This document shows positions 11,463 to 22,020 of a stretch of 64,000 nucleotides of DNA, piece by piece. Under the pieces are notes generated by a model. It was not told where the DNA came from. It ran no database searches and saw nothing but the letters and a program-made list of their open reading frames with translations. Each line of letters begins with the position of its first letter. Position 1 is the stretch's first letter. The DNA is from Rhinopithecus roxellana (lineage: Eukaryota > Chordata > Mammalia > Primates > Cercopithecidae): assembly GCF_007565055.1 (NCBI RefSeq), contig NC_044554.1, positions 17,647,921 through 17,711,920 on the forward strand. The letters are read 5' to 3'. The position numbers were made by a program, and so were the translations under genes.

Positions 11463-11765
11463 GGCCGGGCGCGGTGGCTCAAGCCTGTAATCCCAGCACT
11501 TTGGGAGGCCGAGACGGGTGGATCACGAGGTCAGGAGATCGAGACCATCCTGGCTAACACTGTGAAACCCCGTCTCTACTAAAAAATACAAAAAAAAACT
11601 AGCCGGGCGAGGTGGCGGGCGCCTGTAGTCCCAGCTACTCGGGAGGCTGAGGCAGGAGAATGGCGTGAACCCGGGAGGCGGAGCTTGCAGTGAGCTGAGA
11701 TCCGGCCACTGCACTCCAGCCCCGGCGACAGAGTGAGACTCCGTCTCAAAAAAAAAAAAAAAAAA
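11463..11765 (+). mobile_element. AluY, Old World monkey type, inside THE1
   Basis: Nearly consensus AluY with 'ggctcaagcctgtaatc', 'ggccgagacgggtgg', 'actagccgggcgaggtggcggg' and 'ctgagatccggccactgcac'. I recognise this combination from AluYRa-like elements of rhesus and its relatives. The human AluY consensus instead has 'ggctcacgcc' and 'gagatcgcgccactgc'. The copy has a long A tail and a 16-bp target duplication, aagatttgaataccct, at 11447-11462 and 11766-11781, which joins the THE1 internal sequence cleanly when the Alu is removed. Antisense frames of 99 and 105 codons across it are Alu by-products. Confidence 0.95.
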
Positions 11766-11781
11766 AAGATTTGAATACCCT
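11766..11781. other. Alu target-site duplication, right copy
   Basis: Second copy of aagatttgaataccct. The exact left boundary is ambiguous within the A tail. Confidence 0.9.
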
Positions 11782-12076
11782 GCTGGAATTTGGACTTGCA
11801 TGGGGTCTGTAGCCCCTTTGTTTTGGCCAATTTCTCCCATTTGGAATGGCTGAATTTACCCAATGCCTGTACCCCCACTATATCTAAGAAGTAACTAATT
11901 TGCTTTTGATTTTACAGGCTTATAGGCAGAAGGGACTTGCCTTGTTTCAATGAGACTTTGGACTATAGACTTTTGAGATAATGTTGACATGAGTTAAGAC
12001 TTTAGGGGACTGTTGGGAAGGGATGATTGGTTTTGAAATGTGAGGACATGAGATTTGGGAGGGGCCAGGGGCAGGA

Positions 12077-12442
12077 TGATTTGTCTGTGTCCCCACCCAA
12101 AACTCATCTTGAATTGTAACTCCCACAATTCCCATATGTCATGGGAAGAACCTGATTGGAGGTGATTGAATTATGGAGGTGGGTCTTTCCTGTGCTGTTC
12201 TCATGACAGTGAATGAGTCTCACGAGATCTGATGGTTTTAAAAAATGGGAGTTTGCCTGTACAAGCTCTCTCTTTGCCTGACATCATTCATGTAAGATGT
12301 GACTTGCTCCTTCTTGCCTTCCACCATGATTGTGAGGCTTCCCCAGCCACATGGAACTGTAAGTCCAATTAAACCTCTTTCTTTTGTAAATTGCCCAGTC
12401 TTGGGTATGTCTTTAGCAGCAGCATGAAAACAGACTAATATA
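12077..12442 (+). repeat. 3' LTR of THE1 provirus
   Basis: Same LTR type as 9803-10186. It begins 'tgatttgtctgtgtccccaccc', having lost a few bases of the usual 'tgatatggtttggctg', and ends 'cagactaatata'. It contains the same 'aactgtaagtccaattaaacctctttctttt' block. Confidence 0.93.
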
Positions 12443-12447
12443 GTTCA
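12443..12447. other. Right target-site duplication of THE1
   Basis: GTTCA directly after the 3' LTR. A further GTTCA follows at 12448-12452, so the exact register has one possible alternative. Confidence 0.8.
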
Positions 12448-12555
12448 GTTCAAATTGAAAGATATGGAAACATAGACATAGGGAAAATGTGTTTGCTTGA
12501 GGTCACAGAGCTTATACATGGTAGAGTTGGAAATGGTAGGAGGAGCTAGACATCT
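12448..12555 (-). mobile_element. MIR SINE fragment (antisense)
   Basis: Antisense MIR core: 'gaaagatatggaaacatagacatagggaaaatgtgtttgcttgaggtcacagagcttatacatggtagagttgg', resembling 'gatgaggaaactgaggc...cttgcccaaggtcacacagctagtaagtggcagagctgg'. The THE1 provirus landed at its edge. Confidence 0.5.
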
Positions 12556-12839
12556 GTATGCACTCACTGTTGCTCTTTTTCTAAGGATTGGTCTGCTGAT
12601 ATATAGGGTAAGACTCTTTAAGGCCTAGAAGAGATCAGCTGCTACAGAGATAAGAGATGAATAGTGAAACCAAAATCTGTATAGTGCTAGAAGATTTTGT
12701 AGTCCTAGCTCAGTAAGAATGGAGAAACCTCACAAAGTTTCTTGGGCAATAAAGGTATCTGAGATGTTAGAAAGGCCACAGCTTAGAAATAAGAATGATT
12801 CCTTAAAGTAAGAGGCATATCATTGGGTTAAGTTCAAAG

Positions 12840-14345
12840 TCAAAATACACTGCCCTAGCAAATAAATAATTCCAAATCTGACAGGGTCAATAATCTGCTA
12901 GTAGTTTAACTCCCTGCCAGAACAAACTGAGCACTCTTTAAGGAAAAATAATACACCAATTCACAGTATAATTTTAAGAAGTGAAAAAAACCCAAAATTG
13001 TGACCTGTAGTTAAGAGAAAAATCAGTCAACAGACATTAACCCCAAAATGATTATAAGTTAGAATTAGCAGATAAGAACTTTAAAGTAGCTTGACTACAT
13101 TAAGGAAAGTTGACCATAATGAATAAACAAATGAAGAATCACAGAAGAGCAACACCAGTTGTCAAAAGGAACAAATGTAATTCAGAACTAAAAATTATAA
13201 TATTCAAAATGGAAAATTCAAGAAATTGCATTAGGATGAAGATAGAATAAAAAGGGCCAATGAATGTATAGACAAATCATTTCAATTACACAGAGAAAAA
13301 CAATTTTAAGAAATGAACAGACTTCAGTGGTCTGTGAGAAAATATAAAGCAGTCTACCACACATGTAATTGAAGCTCCAGAAGGTAAGGAGACAATGTTC
13401 CTAAACAATCCAAGTTTGGGGGAAAACATACTTAAGAGATTCAAAAGCTCACTAGATCCCAGACAGGATTAATATAAAGAAAACCTAACCTAGGCACATG
13501 ATGATTGAACTAACGAAAAGCAAATATAAGGAGAAATTTTGAAAGCAGCCAGAGAAAAGCAACATATTACATACAAATAAAAACAAATAATGGAGTTTGT
13601 ATGTGTGCAGATGTAATACATAGAACAACAATAGCACAAAAGACATGCAGGTGGCAAGTAGAACTCTACTGTTTCAATGCTCTAACATTTTACATGAAAT
13701 AATACAATTAACTCTAAATTGTGGCAAGGATGTATATTGTAATCTTTAGAGTAACCACTAAAAACGAATGACAAAAGCCATAGCTAAAAATTCAACTAAA
13801 AGAGGAATTCAAATTCAAGAGAGCAGAAATAGAGGAAAAAAGAAATAAAAAACTAATGGGGCAAATAGAAAGAATAACAAAATAATAGATCTAATTCCAA
13901 CCACATCAGTAATTATATTAAATGCAAATGGACTAAATATTTTAATTAAAAATCCAATATTACCAGGCTGGATAAAAAGGCAATCCAATTATATGCTGAG
14001 TATAAGAAGCGCACTTTAAATGTAAAGACAAAGATAAACTGAAAGTAAAAGGATAGAAAAAGACAAGTCATGCAAACAGCAAAAGAAAGCCATATTGATA
14101 GGGGACAAACTATGCATTAAGACAAGAAGTGCTACTAGCGATAATGAGGAATATTTCATGGTGATGAAAAGCTGGATTCATCACAATTATGCATTTGTAC
14201 ATGCCTTATATCGTGACTGCATGACCCGAAATGAATAGAATCACAGTCAGAAACAGACAAATGTACAATCATAGTGAGAGATTTTAATACCACTCTTTCA
14301 GTAACTGATAGAAAAGACAAAAATCAGCCAGAATATGAATTTGAA
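12840..14345 (+). mobile_element. Old L1M fragment, ORF1 to start of ORF2
   Basis: A long collinear match to a mammal-wide L1. First, 5' and ORF1 sequence: 'gtgacctgtagttaagagaaaaatcagtcaac', 'tctgtgagaaaatataaagcagtctaccacacatgtaattgaagctcc', 'gaaagcagccagagaaaagcaacatattacatac'. Then the inter-ORF segment: 'acaacaatagcacaaaagacatgcagg'. Then the ORF2 endonuclease start: 'attatattaaatgcaaatggactaaat', 'aggctggataaaaaggcaatccaattatatgctg', 'catagtgagagattttaatacca'. The 3' part of ORF1 is missing, so ORF1 text runs into inter-ORF text near 13595. All frames are broken. Confidence 0.85.
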
Positions 14346-16415
14346 CAATGCTAAATGAAAGGAAGCTTACATTTATTCTATTCTATTAAAATTTAATTTA
14401 TATAAACTTCCAAATTATATCCTATTTCCAGTGTCTCTGTATTAGCTGTATAATCATATCTACAATGTTTTTACACAACCTTTGATTAATGAGTACTGTA
14501 TTTTGTATTCTGTATTCTGTCAGTGGTTTAAGACTCCTGAAAAAGAATTATAAACTGGGCTGGTCTAGGCCAAAAGACAACTGTGAGGTAGGAAAAATCT
14601 GTCTCCACTCCATGGGAATTTTTTATCCTATGCCATCTCCTATGAACTTCTAGACACAACCCAAACGTGTAAATGAGAAGTTCTCAGAGCCCTCCTTTTA
14701 TTCCCAGAAAACAGCCATGCATTGTGACAGAGTCTTCTGTAATTATATTTAACGATTATTTAGTTACTATTTAACAAAACATTAAATCTAATAATGGGCA
14801 CTTCAGGCCAGGACACAAAAGAGGTCAAGTTTATGGAAAGCCAGTGAAGTTGATGTTGGTATGGAGGAACTGGGAAAAGGGTAAGAGATGGTAGAAGAAG
14901 GTGGGAGCAGGTTCTGGTACTCTCCTTAAACTATATATGCTTCTTTATAAATACGAAGGCATTATTTGAAAACATGCTTTTAAAAAGGAATAAATGCAGA
15001 TAACATATAAAATTTGTTAAATGCAAATGTTTATCTTGAAAATAAAAATCTTTGCTCATCCTTGTTCCAGTTATGAATTGACCTTATTATTAACTATCCT
15101 GTTAGGATAATTTTAGTGTCTTGGAGCTAGAAAGTGAAGATACAAATATTTAAAAATTGACACATAATTTCCTACACAAATTGGACTTTTCATGGTTTGT
15201 CAAAAAGTGTATTTTAAAAATTCATGCTGGAGTCCTCCATCTTCAGGTCCTCATCCCTGAATACCTACAAGCACATGCAGCCCATTTACGGCTGGTGCTG
15301 TTACTTGCTAACTGCCTGCCATGCCCAAGCACAGAGACCCTATAAAAAGCCTGACTTGGCCTCTTACCTTCATTGGAATTACCTCTGGTTTCTAGCTTAT
15401 TAGTTTCACACCTACATTTCTCTTCTCTTCATAGGCTGAACTGTAGGACAAAAACTCACCAATGCTGTAGGTCGCTGCCTATCAGACTGCTAAGCTATTT
15501 TCCAAGGGACAAGTGAGTCAAGCTTCAGAGATACAGTAGCCTAGTTCAGCTTGTGGATCTCCACATTTCTGGGACAGGGAAGCACACTCCTGTATACACA
15601 TTAACTGTATAGTGTAATGGCAGATATAATGCTGTGCTACTAACAAAAAGTGACTAAAGTACAGAAGCATTAAGGTAGCACTTCAAAGCACAATTATCAT
15701 CATAAAGTATCTAGACTGTCTTCCAAATAAAAGATATGAACTTTATTATTGGTTTCTATAATGAGTACAGGTGGGAGGCCATCCTGTTTCAAAATATAAA
15801 GTGGGAAAAGGTATTCAAAAACCACAAGCGGCTGCAAAACTGTTTATATTAATAAATCGCCGCATTGCTTTTTATAACTGACCCAAACATCATCAAAACT
15901 CCCATCTCCTCCTCATTGTTTTCTCTGGTCCTTGTTTGGTGCTATTCCTGACAGATTATTCTTTTCTCCTTTTCTGATATACACTTTTAGGCTATTCCAA
16001 GCACTTGTGAGATGGCTTCCTGGGGTGAGAGGTAGGCTGAGGAGGGCTTAGAGGCAGGGGTTTCAGAAGACAGTAGGGGAGGTAGAATTTCTCCACTGAA
16101 AACTCCGGTGGAAAAAATGGATTTCGTTCTTTTATTTATTTTTTTCCTATGAGAAGCTAATAGATTGATAAAGAGATTAAACCCACAGCCTCAGCCTCAT
16201 TTGCACCACACAGTTTAAAAAATTAGAATAAATATGTACCTTTTTTTCTCTAACTGCTGCTATACTGCTATTTTCTTAGTAATTTAAATGCCATTATTCA
16301 AGAAATTTTTTTCAAAAGGCACAAAAAAGAAGGCTTTTTCTTTTTAATAATGGTGACTGTATCTAATAATAATACTTAATACTCTAAATAAAATACAATT
16401 TTATTTAGAAATAAG
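14346..16415. other. Noncoding stretch, nothing recognised
   Basis: AT-rich single-copy-looking DNA. A 62-codon frame at 15157-15345 has no domain. A loose second copy of the 9208 motif lies near 15075-15115. Confidence 0.55.
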
Positions 16416-16417
16416 CA

Positions 16418-16668
16418 ACTAGCTTTGTATAGCACTTGCTATATGCCAGTATGTTTGTGTTTTATTCATATGTATTTTGACCTCATGAGTACCCAAAGAT
16501 GTAGGTATTATAAGTATTCTCATTTTTATAGATCAAGAAATCAAGGCATTGAGAGGTTAAGTAATTTGCCCAAGGCCACACGGCTAATATAGCAATGGAG
16601 TTGGGATCTGAATCAGGCATTTCAGATCCAGAATCCCTTTTCCTAACCACTGTGTTACATTGCCCTTC
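16418..16668 (-). mobile_element. MIR SINE (antisense), nearly full length
   Basis: Antisense MIR from 'agcacttgctatatgccagt' through 'attctcatttttatagatcaagaaatcaaggcattgagaggttaagtaatttgcccaaggccacacggc' to 'cagatccagaatcccttttcctaaccactgtgttac'. The tRNA-like box region is at the right end. Confidence 0.9.
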
Positions 16669-16683
16669 TTAAGGCATGCTCTA

Positions 16684-16850
16684 GAGTGGCATTTCCCACA
16701 CATTAATGTGTGTGTGAATCATCTGGCTATCTTGTTAAAATGCAAATGCAGATTCCAATTCCGTATTCAGCATTCTGGGGTGAGGCCTGAGATTCTGCAT
16801 TTTTAACAGGTTCCCAGGTGATTCTGGTCATTGAGCTACAATTCAAGAAA
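16684..16850. mobile_element. hAT-Charlie MITE, MER5A-like
   Basis: Carries 'gaatcatctggctatcttgttaaaatgcaaatgcagattcc', 'ctggggtgaggcctgagattctgcatttttaacaggttcccaggtgattctg', collinear with MER5A. Nonautonomous, no transposase. Confidence 0.8.
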
Positions 16851-16895
16851 AATATTACAATGCTCAAACAGTATTACTGTCTGTTCTGGAAAAGC

Positions 16896-16922
<27 letters not shown>
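16896..16922. repeat. (T)n homopolymer
   Basis: Twenty-seven consecutive thymines. No antisense SINE body follows. Confidence 0.95.
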
Positions 16923-16926
<4 letters not shown>

Positions 16927-17734
16927 GACGGGGCCAGGATTGACGAAAGAGAACTACTTAGGAATTAAAAACCTGCATGTAAATATGCATATGTATTGTA
17001 CAGCTAAAAAATTCTAAAATTTTATTTTAAGTAGGCTTAATACAATCATAAAATTACCTTAGATGTCTGAGTGCAATTCTAATTTAAAAAGTTAAGAAGT
17101 ATTCCAGGAAACTTATTAAAAATAGAGAAAAACACCCCTCCATTTCTGAATATACTTAGTTTTCAAGTTTTCAGGTTTTAATTATAAACCATTTCTTCTG
17201 ATAATGAAATCAGAAGTTCATTACTTTCTCTCATATTTGATGAAAGTAATAGTATCCTTCAACACCCTTTAAACAGTTGTTATAGGGGAAAATCCCACAG
17301 ATAAGGCTGGAAGTGGACAAAAGGGCAACTTGGTAACTTTCTGAGCTGGCAGGGACATGCCCCCAAAAGTGTAGTAATTTGTCTATTTCCTGAGATTCTC
17401 CCTAAGCAACCACTAGTCCTTTAGCTCTTGAAATCTTTAGGCCTTCGAGTTAGCTGTTAAAATACAAATAATGTGTTTACAGTTAACACCACAAAAGCGT
17501 GGCTTTCCAACCAGGATCCCTAGTTGATTCAATTCTCTAAGTCCAACAGGAGGGGTTACTAGTGAAAGGCAGAAATTCCTGAGAGAAAGTTCCATCAAGT
17601 TCAATGTGTCAGACTTACAATTTTGCACAGGTTTGCCTGAGCATATATTATTTAATTCACTTCCCAGAGACAGGTATTATAGACTTACAGCTTCTCTATG
17701 AGCTGAAGTGCCTGTTGGAATCAGTGAGGTAGGC
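16923..17734. other. Noncoding stretch, nothing recognised
   Basis: AT-rich. A 63-codon antisense frame (17437-17628) has no recognisable domain. Confidence 0.6.
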
Positions 17735-17761
17735 TGTGTGTGTGTGTGTGTGTGCGCGCGC
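17735..17761. repeat. (TG)n(CG)n alternating tract
   Basis: TG repeats passing directly into 'gcgcgcgc'. Alternating purine-pyrimidine of this kind can adopt Z-DNA. The CG end is notable in a CpG-poor window. Confidence 0.92.
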
Positions 17762-20097
17762 TTTAAGCAAAAGAAAACACCTACTTGGTTTATGAATACC
17801 TTTATTACATTCCCTGCTGATTCAATGAACTTTTGATTAGCCTCCATGATTACTAACTTCATTTAGGAAAATATGTATGTGAGTGGTTCAGTAATTATTT
17901 GAGACATTTGCAGACAGGAGGACTTTCAAAGCCTGACTAAAGGTGTGAAGGCAGATCACAGCTTGTCCACTTTCTTTTGACTTTCTTTAGAGCTAATACC
18001 TGCTAATTAGAGAGAGCAAGCAAAGCAGTGGTTGGTAACTCACTTTTAAAATTCAGTATGATTATCCTATGGAAGCAGACTGTCCTTTCTCAAAGGCTAA
18101 AGGAAAGCAGTTCTGACAATTTCTTGGGTATTTTATTGGCTTTGCGAATCACATTAGCAGTTTTACATGTAGGTGTTTAATCAGAAGCTTATTCCAAAAG
18201 TGTTTATGCAACTGGTCAGTCAAAAGCAAGAGAAACATAGTCTTGGAAGAAAAAGAAAATGCAGACAGTAAATGGCAAAGTTGATCCCAGAATCTATGGC
18301 AACTATCAATGCCATGACATGCAGACTCTCAGCATGTGGCTTGCATTTTGTTGTGACCTGAAACATTATGTGTCTTAAAGTGCGTTGTCATAACGTAAAG
18401 CTGATGGATTGAGTGCATATATGCTCACTTAAATTCTTAAGCAGACTAGCAGTGTTTTTTATTTTTTTATTTTTTGAAGGTGTCTTGTAAATAATACTAG
18501 GAGGAGAAAATAGACATAGGTAAAAGCTAAAATCCATAAGGAAATTACCAAAGATTCCATGAAATAGAGTTTTGGCATCATGTAGATAAAATTTTTAAAT
18601 AGTTAAGTGAACTTTCCTATTTCCCACAGACTGTAGCCAATTTTCAAGACCATCAAATAAGAATTATATATCAAATCTTAAGCATTCAAATACTTAAAGA
18701 AAAGCATAACTGAAATAAAATTGATTTTAAAAAATCAGGTAATTTCTTCATACTACATATGAGGCAGTAGGTTTTAATATTAAATTATTATTTTTTTAAT
18801 CTGACAGCAAATTTGGCTGAGCCTAGCTAGATATTCTGTACATCAGAACACATAACCCAGCACAGATCTTGCAAAAAAAAAAAAAGTCAGGTAAAACTAG
18901 TTTTTCTCTTTGCTAAAAACAATTTATAATTGGCCTCACAAAAACAGAAGCATAATTTTGAAATTAATTGATGTTATTAACTACTCCGATATTTAGATTG
19001 AAATAACTGTAACGCTGTACAATTAAAACATTTTTCAGATTCTAGTTCTAACTATGCTTAAACATGCAGTAAACAAAGGCCCCACACATTTCATATCTAG
19101 TCAGTGAAACCCATGTTTTGTCATGATTAAGATTCTCAAGAATATAAGCAACGTGTGATTTTTTCAAATGTCCTAAAACATGTCTTTCTTCATTGTTGAT
19201 TTGTGTGATAATTATGCCTTGTTGATTTGAACAGAACATATTAGTATTTTGTATCTAATTAATAGATTTAATAATCAATTACCTCTGTATAAATGAGAAT
19301 TCCTCAAATGATAAACAGAGTTAATGTCTAAATAGAAATAATCTACCAGATTTATTCCAATTGTTTCTTGTAGAGTTTAATGACCTCCTATGAATATTTA
19401 CTGTATTGTGCCACATAGTTTAAAAATTACACAACAAAATGGACTGAAAATACAGCTCATATTAAAAAAAAAGAATAACCCAGTTACTATGCATATATAA
19501 AGCACTCATTTTCATTATTAATGGTATTAGCGAGGGGGTTAAGTATAAACACAATGTGACAAATATCCGATATCAGATAATGGTAAAATCTCATTTTAGT
19601 GAGAAACTTTAATACATCCCCTAAGACTTCACCAACTATAACTAATAATATATAAAATAACCTGGGTTGGTGTTTTATTTGCTTACAATTCCCATGTTCA
19701 CTCTTTAGAGTAGTTGCTTATAAACAGCACAAAAGTCCAAAGATAGAAGGTGGTCAAAAAAGAATTACCATTATAAAGTCCAAAGTTTTTCTCTCTCACA
19801 AGACATTGAATAATCAATGTTTTCCCTTACCATTAAAATCACACATCTGAGAGATATCTATTTCCTTTTTTTCTCTTAATAACCGAATTACAGCTTAACT
19901 GCCTAAGTAGTTTTAATGGATACATTTAGCATTGGACAGCTTTGGGGGAAATGAGTGGCTATTGTGTTTACTACTCCTCACTTGCATAAAATATACCTTT
20001 CAAGCATTTAAGGACACCTTCTAGTTGTTGCATTACAGGATTTGGTGATTCAGTCATTGTTCATCTTACCTATATTCTTCTTGGTTTCATAGGTTTC
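17762..20097. other. Long noncoding stretch, nothing recognised
   Basis: Strongly AT-rich and poor in recognisable repeats for over 2 kb, with only short A/T homopolymers. A 63-codon antisense frame at 19048-19239 has no domain. Confidence 0.55.
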
Positions 20098-20283
20098 AAT
20101 TTGTTTCCTCTCAGCCTTCAAACTTCAAGACCAATCTTTCTATTGAAAACCCTTCCTATTTCTTTGTAATTTTAAATATTTCCTCCCCCGAATTTGTTTC
20201 CTCTCAGCCTTCAAACTTCAGGACCAATCTTTCTATTGAAAACCCTTCCTATTTCTTTGTAATTTTAAATATTTCCTCCCCCG
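20098..20283. repeat. 93-bp tandem duplication, two copies
   Basis: Unit 20098-20190 is repeated immediately at 20191-20283. I find one mismatch between copies ('cttcaagacc' versus 'cttcaggacc'). Both units begin 'aatttgtttcctctcagcc' and end 'atttcctcccccg', and the sequence after the second copy restarts with 'aatttt', which gives short homology at the junction. The unit is noncoding and not a known satellite to me. Confidence 0.97.
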
Positions 20284-21764
20284 AATTTTCTCCATTTACA
20301 TTCAGTGTAGTGAAGGATGTCCCAACTGGAACAGCATAAAGTGGTTTGTCTGACTGACAGCATCTGGTGGTTTTGCAGGAAAGTGTGTTTTTTGTTTTAT
20401 TTTCAAATCTTCTGGATGGCATCAGCATTCATGGGTTCTCTCAGCTGCAGAGACATCTGGCTTAAGAGTCAGTAGTGTAAGGTACAGAAAAGTACAAAAT
20501 ATTATTTAAAGGGAGAGAAAAAATTTTATTCTGATTCTCTTTTCACCAGTTTTAGAGCCAGAATATGATTGATTTAGATTCTATGCACACACAGTCCAAC
20601 AATATAAAATGTGAGGATTTTTTATATTTTAGGCTTCCAGAGGGCCAACTATGATACAGATATAATCCTTAGCTAATCACTGAATGAATGATTGAATGAA
20701 GCATTGTACCACAGTCTCGTCTAGCCAAATACTATGGTCAAGTGATTACTATGCCATAGGAGGAAAATATGTATTGATAAAAATATTCTTCCACGTTCTT
20801 TACTTTTTGCTTCAGTTGTTTCCACATGCTCTCTTTTTTTCCCACATATAGATTCATAGAATAGATGATGCCAAGATCAAAGCCTAAGTATTTAGCTCTT
20901 TAATGCTTGAGCAGATTTGGCTGAATTCAGGCAGATATTCTGTGTATTGCTAGAAATAGTTCTACATCAGAACCATGGTATAGATCATCTCAATTAAACA
21001 AATTACAATGATTGTATAGAGAGGAGAACCTGGAAAACTGAATGAAAAGGTCTTATGGAGGAAAAATAGAACCATATACTCAAATTGAATGGCTACATAG
21101 AAGCCTTCAAGGGCATCAGGAAGTCGAAGTATGTGTCTAGCTTTTGGAGAAGAGATGACAGACTGCTGGGATAACTTACAACAGATAAAGAGATGGATGA
21201 AAACAGGGTAGGTGGTTCATGGCTTGGGCAGCTCTCCCTGGCAAGGGAAAAAGAAACACTTCAATTCCTCCCTCTTCTTCATAGGTGAAGGAACATTTCT
21301 CTAGTTTCTGATGGAAAGGGAATAAAAGAGGAGAGAAGGACGAACAGGGATGACTATAATTTACTCCATCTCCTATATTATCCTTTTACCCTCACATAAA
21401 ATGAGACAGTGGAATTTAGAGTAGGGCAATGAATGGGTTAGTTTAGAACAGCATCAAGAAAAATAGTGGGATAGAAAGGGTAAAACTGAAAATGTTGGAG
21501 ATACAGAAAAATTGGGGAAATGAATGGAAGTACAGATATATCAACTCTTGCAGAAGGAAAAATAAAGGTAAGGAAAACAAGAAAATAATCTTTGAAGCAA
21601 AATGAAAATGCAAGGCTGAAATCTGACTGAAAATCTAGTCCATCCTATGAGGTAGTTGCTGACTGGCTGGCTGGCCATTCGATCACTCATTCCCTTAGGG
21701 CCCACTGCTTCCTGTCCCCCTGCATGGACCAGATAAAGACCTAAACTCAATCCCTAAATGCCTC
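20284..21764. other. Noncoding stretch, nothing recognised
   Basis: No gene or repeat family recognised. A 69-codon antisense frame near 21541-21750 has no domain. Confidence 0.55.
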
Positions 21765-22020
21765 ACCAGTTTAAGAGCTTGCATTCTGCAGTCTGCCTTG
21801 GGTTTTCATCCCAGATCTGCCACTTTGCCACCTGTGTCATCTTGGACAACTGATTTAACCTTTCTGTGCTTCAGTGTCCTGATCTATAAATGGGGATAAT
21901 CTAAAGCGCTTAGCAGCTAGGGACAACTGGGAGAATTAAAAAGAGATAATGTGTTAAGAAGGCCTAGCACAGTTTCTAGCTTATAATAAATGTTCACGAA
22001 ATGCCAGTTAGCATTATTAT
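21765..22020 (+). mobile_element. MIR SINE, nearly full length
   Basis: Collinear with MIR: 'agtttaagagcttgcattctgcagtctgccttgggttttcatcccagatctgccactttgccacctgtgtcatcttggacaactgatttaacctttctgtgcttcagtgtcctgatctataaatggggataat', then 'gcctagcacagtttctagcttataataaatg'. Confidence 0.92.

Larger units (their letters stand above)
9803..12442 (+). mobile_element. Complete THE1-type MaLR provirus
   Basis: A full LTR-internal-LTR element of the ERVL-MaLR group. Both LTRs are in the same orientation, and the internal region starts at 10187 with 'gtaaattggtactgaggg', as MaLR internal regions do. A purine-rich tract 'tttgggaggggccaggggcagga' directly precedes the 3' LTR. A GTTCA duplication flanks it at 9798-9802 and 12443-12447. 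The internal region is about 1.6 kb after subtracting the Alu at 11463-11765. MaLRs are nonautonomous and this copy encodes nothing intact. By eye the LTRs differ at roughly one site in ten, which fits an integration early in anthropoid history. Confidence 0.93.

Noticed and set aside
11523..11878. Two overlapping minus-strand frames of 99 and 105 codons
   Set aside because: Antisense reading of the AluY with a run of phenylalanines from the poly-A tail.
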